From Verrucomicrobiota bacterium (GTDB taxonomy: Bacteria; Verrucomicrobiota; Verrucomicrobiia; Verrucomicrobiales; V1-33), in assembly GCA_003402705.1 (NCBI GenBank), contig QQNF01000002.1:1-64000 (forward strand): DNA of 64,000 nucleotides, in the 5' to 3' direction. Position numbers and translations under genes: made by a program. Of this stretch, positions 9,750 through 16,584 are shown piece by piece. Position 1 is the stretch's first letter. Every line of letters begins with the position of its first letter. Under the pieces are notes generated by a model. It saw nothing but the letters and a program-made list of their open reading frames with translations, did not search any database and was not told where the DNA came from.

Positions 9750-10723
9750 AGGATGACGGGGTGGCCTTCGTCGAGGATGCGGACGTGGTTTTCGAGGCCG
9801 CGTGCGGAGGTGGCGGCGAGGAGACGTTCGAGGGGTTCGTGCATGGGTTCGCCGCCTAGCGGATAGGTTCCGTAGTGCATGGGGACCATGTGGCGGGCGT
9901 TGAGATCGCGGAAGGCGTCGAGGGCTTCTTCGGGGTTCATGTGGACCTCGCGGCCGCTCATGGCTTTGTAGGCGCCGATGGGGAGGATGGCGAGGTCGAT
10001 GGGGGCGGCGGTACCGATTTCGGTGAAGCCGTCGAAGTAGGCGCTGTCGCCGCAGTGGAAGACGGTGCGGCCGGAGGAATTGCGGATGAGGAAGCCGCCG
10101 AAGCTGCGGTGGACATCGTGGACCATGCGGGCACCCCAGTGTTTGGTGGGGGTGAAGGTGATTTCGAGCGGGCCGATGCGGGTGGTGGCCCAGTGCTGCA
10201 TTTCGATGATTCTGCCGAAGCCGGTGCGGCGGACGAGTTTACCGACGCCTGTGGGGACGATGATGGGCTGGCCCTGGCCGATGCGGCGGAGGCCGCCGAG
10301 GTGGAGGTGGTCGAAGTGGGCGTGGCTGACGAGGACGGCGTGGATGGGTGGGAGGTCGTCGATTTCGAGGCCTGGGTGGCGTACGCGTTTGATGAAGCCG
10401 AGCCAGTTGGACCAGACGGGGTCGACGAGGACGTTGAAGCCCTCGGATTGAAGGAGGAAGGAGGCGTGGCCGATCCATGTGATCTGGAAGTCGGAACCGT
10501 TGTGGCGGAGGAGGTCTGGGCGGTTAGGGGCTCCGCCGCGGAGGGAGAAGAGCTGGGGGAGGAGGACGCGGCGTGCGAAGTGGTAGTTGCGTCCGGCCCA
10601 GCCTTGCTGGGGGAGGAGGCCGACGCGCTGGCCTTTGGCGGAGCCGGCTCCGATGATGGGGAGGGCGGCGTCGGCTGGGGAGAGTGGCCCTTGGGCGTCT
10701 GGTTGGTGAGGTGAGTCGGGCAC
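9746..10723 (-). CDS. MBL-fold metal-dependent hydrolase (NAPE-PLD / UlaG-like)
   Basis: This is a metallo-beta-lactamase-fold hydrolase with an intact metal site: TWIGHASFLLQ, VSHAHFDHL (HxHxDH), TKHWGARMVHDVHRSFGG, FHCGDSAYF (metal Asp) and MVPMHYGTYPLGGEP (last metal His). That pattern fits the NAPE-phospholipase D/RomA-type branch, which cleaves phosphoester or lactone bonds. The frame is open further upstream to 10882, but that extension is Pro/Arg-rich and would overlap the divergent membrane-protein gene, so I prefer a GTG at 10723 (LVPDSPHQ region); no strong ribosome site confirms it. The downstream exported protein overlaps it by 4 bp. Cytoplasmic; substrate unknown. Confidence 0.75.
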   Translation of the reverse strand: MPDSPHQPDAQGPLSPADAALPIIGAGSAKGQRVGLLPQQGWAGRNYHFARRVLLPQLFSLRGGAPNRPDLLRHNGSDFQITWIGHASFLLQSEGFNVLVDPVWSNWLGFIKRVRHPGLEIDDLPPIHAVLVSHAHFDHLHLGGLRRIGQGQPIIVPTGVGKLVRRTGFGRIIEMQHWATTRIGPLEITFTPTKHWGARMVHDVHRSFGGFLIRNSSGRTVFHCGDSAYFDGFTEIGTAAPIDLAILPIGAYKAMSGREVHMNPEEALDAFRDLNARHMVPMHYGTYPLGGEPMHEPLERLLAATSARGLENHVRILDEGHPVIL

Positions 10724-10820
10724 GAGCTGGTGGAGTATGCAGCGGGAGGTGCGCGGGTGCAAGGAGGCTGGGAGGGGCTTGCGTGGAGGCGGTGCGTGGT
10801 GGAGTGGGGGCGAAACGAGT

Positions 10821-11840
10821 ATGGACGAAACTGAGAATCCTGATGAGCCGCCGGCGGTGCCGCGGGTGGTGGCGGTGATCAATGCGCTGGGGATGGATGC
10901 GGTGGCGGTGGCGCTGGTGTGGATGGCGGTGTTTGCGAGGGCGACGGGGACGAAGCTGATTCTGGCGGAGTATGGGGTGCTAGGGGTGGCGGTGTGGGCG
11001 GTTTATGTGCTGGACCGGGTGCTGGACGGGGGGAGTGGGGCGCTGGCGGTGAGGCGGGCGCGGCATGATCTGGCGTGGCGGTGGCGTCGGTGGCTGGTGC
11101 CGGTGGTGGTGGTGGCTGGAGGATTGGCGGTGTGGGTGGCGTTGAGGGAATTGCGGGTGGTGGTGGTGGAGAGTGGGGTGCGGCTGGCGGTGGCGGTGGC
11201 GGCTTATTTTCTGCTGACGCTGCTGTCGCGGCGGAAGGGAGCGGGGAATGCGGGGCCGCTGTGTGTGATGGGTGTGTTTGCATTTGTGCTGATGCAGGGG
11301 CCGCCGTCGCAGGAGCCGGTGGCGCAGTTGTGGCGGCCGGTGCTGGGAGGTTTCTGCCTTGCGGGGATGTATCTGGTGCTGCGCGGGAAGGGGGATCGGC
11401 CGGCGGCGTGGATCCTGCCGCGGAAGGCGTTAGGGGCGTGGCTGTTTGCGTTCGGGTGTGCCCTGGCTCCGCATGCGCACATTGAGGCGTGGCGGGATCT
11501 GTTGGGTGGGAACGAAGTGCTGATTTTTGCGTCGGTGTGCCTGCTGAACACCCTGCTGATCCGTCTGGTGGAGGGGGGCGGGGCTGGTGGGGAGGAGCGG
11601 TCGCTGGCGCGGATTTATCCGGGGATGGCGCTGACGGTGGCGGTGGGCGGGGTGATGCAATGGGTGCACGCGGATCGATGGGCGCGGCCGTTGTTTGCGG
11701 CGGCGGCGGTGGCGGCGGGACTGCTGGTGTTGCTGTGGGTGGTGCGGCGGCGACTGCCGGGCGGGCTGGTGCCGTTGCTGGCGGATGCGGCGGTGCTGTT
11801 GCCCGGGGTGGCGGTGATGGTGCTGGTGCCGGGGCGGTGA
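10821..11840 (+). CDS. Polytopic membrane protein, possibly UbiA-superfamily-like
   Basis: The start at 10821 (MDETENPDEPPAVPRVVAV) removes an unlikely basic extension and leaves ~98 bp to the divergent MBL gene. The 339-residue protein has about eight or nine hydrophobic helices. An early YVLDRVLDG motif after the second helix is reminiscent of the first Asp-rich prenyl-diphosphate site of UbiA-type prenyltransferases (NxxxD-like, here shortened). A second Asp motif typical of active enzymes is not evident, so this could be a degenerate member or an unrelated membrane protein. No neighbour gives a pathway link. Function unknown. Confidence 0.6.
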   Translation: MDETENPDEPPAVPRVVAVINALGMDAVAVALVWMAVFARATGTKLILAEYGVLGVAVWAVYVLDRVLDGGSGALAVRRARHDLAWRWRRWLVPVVVVAGGLAVWVALRELRVVVVESGVRLAVAVAAYFLLTLLSRRKGAGNAGPLCVMGVFAFVLMQGPPSQEPVAQLWRPVLGGFCLAGMYLVLRGKGDRPAAWILPRKALGAWLFAFGCALAPHAHIEAWRDLLGGNEVLIFASVCLLNTLLIRLVEGGGAGGEERSLARIYPGMALTVAVGGVMQWVHADRWARPLFAAAAVAAGLLVLLWVVRRRLPGGLVPLLADAAVLLPGVAVMVLVPGR

Positions 11841-11883
11841 GGGCTCTGGGTTTGTCAGGGTTCAGGAGTTGCCAGGAGAACGA

Positions 11884-13254
11884 TCAGGGTTGTGCGGAGG
11901 AGAAGCAGTAGAGGTGCTGATGGCCGCGGAGGAAGAGGTCGGGGCCGGCGATCGCAGGGGAGGCTTCGAAGGCTTCGTCGAGTTTGGCGGAGTGGACGAT
12001 GTCGAGTTTGTCCGAGGCTTTGGCGACGACGACGTTGCCATCGCGGCCGGTGAAGTAGATGTGGCCTGCGGCGGCGACTGGTGAGGAATAGATGCCGTTC
12101 ATGCCGGGGATGCGTTCGGCTTCGAGGAGGGTTTTGCCGTCTTTGGCGTTGAGGATGGAGAGATAGGCGTCGTTGCCGGAGTGGAAGTAGAGACGGCCGT
12201 CGGTGAGGAGCGGGGAGGGGACGTAGGGCGTGCGTTTCTCGTGTTTCCAGAGGACGGATGGTGAGTCGGTCAGGTCTCCGGTGCCGCCGAGGCGGATGGC
12301 GAGGAGGGCTGCGCCGCGGAAGCCGCTGATGGCGTAGAGGACGCCGTCCTGAACGATGGGCGTGGGGATGACGTTAGCGGTCATGCCGCCGCAGGACCAG
12401 ATTTCCTTGCCGGACTGGAGGTCGTAGGAGCGGATGCGGTTAGTGGCGGTGACGATGACCTGCTGGCGGCCGTCGTGGGAGACGATGAGCGGGGTGGTCC
12501 ATGTGGTTTCCTCTTCGCGTTTGGTGCGCCAGAGTTCGGTGCCAGTGAGTTTGTTGAAAGCGGCGATGAAGTCATCGCCTTCGTGGTCCCAGTTGACGAC
12601 GATGGTGTCGCCGCTGAGGGCTGGGGAGGTGCCTTCGCCGAAGGCGTTGCGGGTCTGCATGCGGCCGAGGTCTTTGGACCAGATGAGTTTTCCTTCCATG
12701 TCGAGGCAGTGGAGCCCGCGGCTGCCGAACCATGCGTAGACGTGGGTGCCGTCGGTGACTGGGGAGTGTGAGGAGAAGCCGTGGTCGCGGTGATGGCCTT
12801 CGTGGGGGAGTTCTTCGCGGAGGGATTTCTGCCAGAGGGTTTTGCCGTTGGAGCGGTCGAGGCAGAGGAGGACGAACTGGTGGATTTCGGAGGGGGCTTC
12901 GCCGCGCATGGAGCCTGGTGCGCCGCGGCCGCGCTGGCGGGGTGGGCCTTGAGGGGCGGGTGCGGGGGGAGCGGCGGGAGGTGCGTCGGTGGCGGTGCGT
13001 TCGGTTTTTTTGCCGCTGGGGATGGCGGTCTGGATGAAGATGCGGTTGCCCCAGACGATGGGGGAGGATGCGCCGGAGCCGGGGAGGGAGGCTTTCCAGC
13101 GGAGGTTGGTTTTTTCGTCGAACTTGGTGGGTGGAGTGGCGTCGGGTGCGGTGCCGTTGTGGGCTGGGCCGCGCCATTCGGGCCAGTTGGTGTCGGCGGT
13201 GGCGGTGGCGAGGAGTGCGGAGAGAAGGGTGGAAGCGAGCAGGATGGACTTCAT
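11884..13254 (-). CDS. Exported PQQ-like beta-propeller repeat protein
   Basis: Starting at ATG 13254 gives a signal peptide (MKSILLASTLLSALLATATA) followed by WPEWRGPAHNGTAPD, the usual opening of Verrucomicrobia/Planctomycetes PQQ-propeller (BamB/quinoprotein-type) proteins. Propeller repeats are seen as LRWKASLPGSG, RSNGKTLWQKSL, MEGKLIWSKDLG, LTGTELWRT, LQSGKEIWSCGG and NAKDGKTLLEAE, each containing the G-x-x-W-type blade motif. A Pro/Ala/Gly/Arg-rich insert (~residues 95-120) interrupts the first blades. No dehydrogenase calcium or PQQ ligand set can be recognised, so it is more likely a periplasmic binding or scaffold propeller than an active quinoprotein dehydrogenase. It is a lone minus-strand gene ending ~43 bp from the convergent membrane-protein gene. 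Confidence 0.8.
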   Translation of the reverse strand: MKSILLASTLLSALLATATADTNWPEWRGPAHNGTAPDATPPTKFDEKTNLRWKASLPGSGASSPIVWGNRIFIQTAIPSGKKTERTATDAPPAAPPAPAPQGPPRQRGRGAPGSMRGEAPSEIHQFVLLCLDRSNGKTLWQKSLREELPHEGHHRDHGFSSHSPVTDGTHVYAWFGSRGLHCLDMEGKLIWSKDLGRMQTRNAFGEGTSPALSGDTIVVNWDHEGDDFIAAFNKLTGTELWRTKREEETTWTTPLIVSHDGRQQVIVTATNRIRSYDLQSGKEIWSCGGMTANVIPTPIVQDGVLYAISGFRGAALLAIRLGGTGDLTDSPSVLWKHEKRTPYVPSPLLTDGRLYFHSGNDAYLSILNAKDGKTLLEAERIPGMNGIYSSPVAAAGHIYFTGRDGNVVVAKASDKLDIVHSAKLDEAFEASPAIAGPDLFLRGHQHLYCFSSAQP

Positions 13255-13362
13255 GGCGGGGATGATGGGGTGGATTGGGGGGAGGAGCAAGGCGGGCGGG
13301 GGGAGTGATTGCGTGGATTTCCCGCTGTCCGGAGCGGTGATGTGATGGAAGGGAGAGGGGCT

Positions 13363-13794
13363 ATGAAATTGCCTGCGTTGCCTGAAGATCCTGCTGAGTT
13401 TGCCCGTCGCGTGATGGAGGGGGCGAAGTTCCCGATGCTGGCGACGGTGGATGGGGGGCAGCCGAGGGTGCGGCCGGTGTCACCGGTGAAGGTGGATGGG
13501 TTCACGGTGTATGTGGCGAATCTGCGGCGGTATGGGAAGACGGCGGAGATCGAGGCGAATCCGCTGGTGGAGTTGTGTTATCTGGACGGCAATCACGACC
13601 AGGTGAGGATCACGGGTCGGGCGGAGGTGCTGAACGATGCGGCGGTGATGGAGGAGATCTGGAACGGGAATCCGCTGCTGCGGCGGTATCTGGGGAGTCC
13701 TGACAATCCTGAGCTGGTGGTGTACAGGATTGTGCCGGAGCGGGTGCGGTGCATGAAGGAATGGGCGCTGGAGTATGCGGAGGTGCCGGTGTGA
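13363..13794 (+). CDS. Pyridoxamine 5'-phosphate oxidase-like flavin/F420-binding protein
   Basis: ATG 13363 follows a strong purine-rich ribosome site (GGAAGGGAGAGGGG) and gives 143 residues. The split-barrel fold is suggested by FPMLATVDGGQPRVRPVSP, FTVYVANLRRYGKTAEIEAN, VELCYLDGNHDQVRITGRAEV and the C-terminal ERVRCMKEW. This is the pattern of small PNPOx-like proteins that bind FMN, F420 or heme and reduce small molecules. The arrangement K-x-x-x-I-E-x-N-P with a following strand is typical. It is not full-length PdxH (no PdxH C-terminal domain), so pyridoxal synthesis is unlikely. Substrate unknown. The stop lies just before the 63-bp repeat. Confidence 0.8.
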   Translation: MKLPALPEDPAEFARRVMEGAKFPMLATVDGGQPRVRPVSPVKVDGFTVYVANLRRYGKTAEIEANPLVELCYLDGNHDQVRITGRAEVLNDAAVMEEIWNGNPLLRRYLGSPDNPELVVYRIVPERVRCMKEWALEYAEVPV

Positions 13795-13805
13795 GGGGGA
13801 TGGGG

Positions 13806-13868
13806 GCAGATCTCGCGAGCAGGCCGTCTTGTCCTAGCGGCAATCAGGAGAGGGCACTTGCAATTCCA
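13806..13868 (+). repeat. 63-bp dispersed repeat, copy 1
   Basis: The segment starts GCAGATCTCGCGAGCAGGCC and ends GGGCACTTGCAATTCCA. It recurs in the same orientation at 15087-15148 with scattered substitutions. The two copies bracket a low-GC gene and a hairpin array. Confidence 0.75.
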
Positions 13869-13895
13869 AGCGTATCGTCGATAACTGATTCCGTA

Positions 13896-14696
13896 ATGAT
13901 CAGCCGGATCAATTTGTGCTTCTGTTGGCTGTCCTTAGTCGCTGTGGGAGCAGCCTGCTCCCAGACGTTGATGGAATCTAAGCCTAGGCCGTTGGTTGAA
14001 GATGCGGCTATAGAGTACCTTGGTGGTGAGGGCGGGAATCTTGAGCGCCTTGTGGGATGTGACGATCACAAATGGCGGAATGGCGGCTTTATGTTTCTGG
14101 CTGGAGAGTCTGTCCCGTTGCCGGTTGGAGGTCTCGTTGAGCGTATCATTTTGGACGTGAGTCCGGGAATCGCCTTCATGCTTTTCAGCAGTTCGATCGA
14201 TGTGCTGACAAATACCTACGAACCGGGCTACGTTCCTCCGAGTTATCAGGTGATGGTTTGGACAAAAGGCAATGGGTGGCGGGCAGCTCTCGGTGACGAT
14301 GGCAAGCCGACGGTTCTTTGTGGGGAGCTGGTATCCATTCGCACGCGGGAGGGTCGAAAAGAATACGGCTTTTGCTGGTATGGTCGCGGCCGCGGTGCCC
14401 AACTCGGTGTGGATGTCGTGACAGTGGTTGATGGAAAGATGAAGGTGGTGGACACGAATCGTCGCGATCTGGATGATTTCGATGGTGAGGATCCACCGCC
14501 AGCGAAAGACCTGGATTTAACGGAGGCGACGTTTCAATGGGAGTGGATCACGCTATCTGGGCTCGTGAACGGCAAGCCTTGGCGGGATGATGATATGCCT
14601 GCTTCGAAGGAAGAGGTCGAGGGACTGGTGAGCAAAACGCCACCGATTACCAAGAGAGATTTTGTGGCGTGGGTGAAGGCAAAGGGGAAGAAGTAG
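13896..14696 (+). CDS. Exported protein of unknown function, atypical composition
   Basis: ATG 13896 gives a hydrophobic signal segment (MISRINLCFCWLSLVAVGAA) followed by a Cys at 21; the sequence before it is a poor lipobox, so lipoprotein status is uncertain. The mature ~245 residues show VGCDDHKWRNGGFMFLAGE, YQVMVWTKGNGWRAALGD, LVSIRTREGRKEYGFCWYG and a C-terminal helix ending FVAWVKAKGKK. I recognise no family. Codon use is mixed, with many A/T-ending codons, unlike the strongly G-ending neighbours, which suggests recent acquisition. It starts 28 bp after one copy of a 63-bp repeat and is followed by a hairpin-rich region and the second copy. Confidence 0.65.
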   Translation: MISRINLCFCWLSLVAVGAACSQTLMESKPRPLVEDAAIEYLGGEGGNLERLVGCDDHKWRNGGFMFLAGESVPLPVGGLVERIILDVSPGIAFMLFSSSIDVLTNTYEPGYVPPSYQVMVWTKGNGWRAALGDDGKPTVLCGELVSIRTREGRKEYGFCWYGRGRGAQLGVDVVTVVDGKMKVVDTNRRDLDDFDGEDPPPAKDLDLTEATFQWEWITLSGLVNGKPWRDDDMPASKEEVEGLVSKTPPITKRDFVAWVKAKGKK

Positions 14697-15086
14697 TGAA
14701 ACAGGGAGAGAGGGCGGCAGGCCGAGTGCGTTGGAAGGGGCGAGTGTTTTCGGGCGGGATTTTGAGGGGGGGAACCCCTACGGGGTTCTGTGTTATTGTT
14801 TTTTGGGCCGGGGGTGCCGAGAGTGGCTCGCGGGACCCCCGGTTATTGATAGGTCGTCCCTACGGGACGCGAGGGTTGGCGGTGGTCGGGGTGGTCGGGG
14901 TGGTGAACCCAGAGCGGTGCTCTGGGCTGGTATGGGGCGTTCCTACAGAACGCGGGTGACGGCGGTGGTGGTGGACCCAGAGCGGTGCTCTGGGCTGGGA
15001 TGCGGTGTCCCGTTGGGACACGGGGCGGAGGTGAATGGTGCGAAGTGGAGGCGGGTCTTGGGGTGGGAGGTCGATTCAGGCCCGGT
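14697..15086. repeat. Array of short palindromes in gene-free DNA
   Basis: This stretch holds no credible gene. It contains two hairpin types. A CCCTACGGG-centred type gives perfect stems at 14772-14788 (GAACCCC-tac-GGGGTTC) and 14855-14869 (CGTCCC-tac-GGGACG), with related stems at 14937-14953 (GCGTTC-N5-GAACGC) and 15005-15021 (GTGTCCC-gtt-GGGACAC). The second type, ACCCAGAGCGGTGCTCTGGG followed by CTGG, occurs at 14907-14930 and again at 14975-14998. The regular alternation resembles REP/BIME-like nonautonomous repeats. Confidence 0.75.
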
Positions 15087-15148
15087 GCAGATCTGGCGGG
15101 TAGGCCGGCTTTGCTCGGCGGCGATCAGGAGGGGGCACTTGCAATCCA
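15087..15148 (+). repeat. 63-bp dispersed repeat, copy 2
   Basis: Same orientation as the copy at 13806-13868: it starts GCAGATCTGGCGGGTAGGCC and ends GGGCACTTGCAATCCA. It lies directly before the 66-bp tandem array. Confidence 0.7.
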
Positions 15149-15164
15149 CTGGATGGAGACTTTT

Positions 15165-15344
15165 GCACTGAAGTCACAGCCAGGATGGCCGTGCCACTTT
15201 GCATGTTCGCCCTGCCATGATGAGACATTGGCAGTGAAGTCACAGCCAGGATGGCCGCGCCACTTTGCTTGTTGGGCCTGCCATGATGAGACATTGGCAT
15301 TAAGGTCACAGCCGGGATGGCTGTGGCACTTTGCTTGATGGGGA
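15165..15344 (+). repeat. 66-bp tandem repeat, 2.7 units
   Basis: Units begin at 15165, 15231 and 15297, an exact 66-bp period. Each unit has a core AAGTCACAGCCAGGATGGCC, then GTGCCACTTTGC, then TGCCATGATGAGACATTG; the third unit stops after the core. There are no variable spacers. The core also occurs singly at 24425-24463. Confidence 0.85.
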
Positions 15345-15349
15345 GGGAG

Positions 15350-16114
15350 TCAGATGTTGGCGGCGTGGGCGAGGAGGCGGCGGTATTCGGTGAGGATGGT
15401 TTGGACGGCGATGATGGCGGCGTCGACACGGAGGTGGAGTGGGGCGAGGCCGGGGGTTTCGAAGACGATTTCGAGGGCGCGTGGGCGTTGTTCGGGTGGG
15501 GCGCTGAGGATGCCTGGGTAGCCTTCGCGGATGATGCCGCGGTCGGCGCGGAAGCCGTCGATGACTTGGGCGTGGTTGCGAGGGAGGAGGGAGGAAGCGG
15601 CGTGGAGGGCTGGTTCGAGGAGGTGGGCGCTGAGGAGGGCTCCGCTGACGAAGCCGTAGAGGCCGTCGGAGGTATCGTCTTCGTGGAGTGCGATGATGAC
15701 GTCGTAGCGTTCGGCGCGGAGTTCGGCTTCGAGGTGTTGGACTTCGGGTTGGGAGGAGCCGTTCCAGAATTCGCGATTGAGGTCGAGTCCGGCGAGGGAG
15801 TGTCGGGTGCCGGCGGCGAGGCCGGTGGGGTTGCATTCCGGGAAGAGGTGGAGTTCGAAGCCTGACAATTCGGGCGGGCTTAGGCGGGCCCAATTGGCGA
15901 GGGCGTGGCAGGCGGCGGTGCCTGAGGGTTCGTCGCCGTGGATGCCGCCGAAGACCCCGGCTTTGAGGAGATCGCCTGCGCCGTGGACCGGGGGGCAGGT
16001 GATTTTGGGGAGATGGGGTGTGTGGGGGGATGCGGGCAGGGGGTGGCGGGCACGCGGGGCGCGTGCTGGCCACGCGGGTGACCGATCCTTGTGTTCCATG
16101 ACGGGCGCGACCAT
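15350..16114 (-). CDS. Succinylglutamate desuccinylase / aspartoacylase family metallohydrolase
   Basis: This is a zinc carboxypeptidase-fold (M14-like) deacylase of the AstE/AspA family. Visible motifs are GVFGGIHGDEPSGT with the HxxE zinc ligands, LFPECNPTGLAAGTR, GLDLNREFW (substrate-binding Arg), and IIALHEDDTSDG with the third ligand His. A C-terminal ALEIVFETPG holds the likely catalytic Glu. Family members hydrolyse N-acyl amino acids to the amino acid and a carboxylate. With ~254 residues it is a short single-domain member. The first ~45 residues (many Pro, Arg, Ala) may be over-extended, and Met6 at 16099 is an alternative start. It ends just beside the tandem repeat. Cytoplasmic; exact substrate unknown. 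Confidence 0.75.
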   Translation of the reverse strand: MVAPVMEHKDRSPAWPARAPRARHPLPASPHTPHLPKITCPPVHGAGDLLKAGVFGGIHGDEPSGTAACHALANWARLSPPELSGFELHLFPECNPTGLAAGTRHSLAGLDLNREFWNGSSQPEVQHLEAELRAERYDVIIALHEDDTSDGLYGFVSGALLSAHLLEPALHAASSLLPRNHAQVIDGFRADRGIIREGYPGILSAPPEQRPRALEIVFETPGLAPLHLRVDAAIIAVQTILTEYRRLLAHAANI

Positions 16115-16192
16115 GGGATGGGGAAATTGGGTTGTCAGCCGGAGACCTTGGCGCGAGCGGCGTCGGCGAGGGCGGTTGAAGGGTGGTTGGGA

Positions 16193-16393
16193 TCAGGAAC
16201 CGGAGGTGCGGGGGCGGGAGTCGGGGCGGTCGTGGCCGATGCGGGTTTTTTCGTTGGATTCGATCTGGGTGACGCGGCCGTCGTGGACGGTGATCTGGAC
16301 GGAGCCGAAGCGGATGGCGCGGACTTTTTCCCGGACGACGGCGAGCCAGAGGGCTTCGTCGGGGGCGGCGGAGGGCAGGGGGTCGGTGCTCAT
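16193..16393 (-). CDS. YezD-like small protein (DUF2292)
   Basis: A 66-residue protein with the compact pattern of the DUF2292/YezD family: an N-terminal helix (EALWLAVVREKVRAIR), then FGSVQITVHDGRVTQIESNEKTR. In other bacteria, small proteins of this family occur beside sulfur assimilation or redox genes; no such link is visible here. The tail (IGHDRPDSRPRTSGS) is low-complexity. It lies 78 bp upstream of the AstE/AspA-like gene on the same strand and may be co-transcribed with it. The following 190 bp upstream hold the divergent ilvB start. Confidence 0.65.
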   Translation of the reverse strand: MSTDPLPSAAPDEALWLAVVREKVRAIRFGSVQITVHDGRVTQIESNEKTRIGHDRPDSRPRTSGS

Positions 16394-16584
16394 GGGGAGA
16401 GGGGATGGTGGGATTGCATGGCAATCGAATGTCCACTTGTCAAATGGGGATTGAGCGAGAGGGTTTTGGCGGGGAAAAGGGTGTGGGTGTTTGGGGTAAA
16501 GTCCTCGTTGTGTTTGGGGTTTTCGGGGTTAATTTGCGGGCTCATTTTTCCGAGTTACAACTATCTGCCAGCCTGAACATTCCC

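Noticed and set aside
9746-10882. Full upstream extension of the MBL hydrolase
   Set aside because: The added ~53 residues are low-complexity and overlap the start of a divergent gene; a later start is preferred.
14985-15338. Frame with repeated CHFA...CHDETLA phrases
   Set aside because: The phrases are translations of the 66-bp tandem repeat. Repeat copies elsewhere are not in a coding context.
15165-15344. Possible CRISPR array
   Set aside because: Units are contiguous with an exact 66-bp period and have no unique spacers; no cas genes are near.
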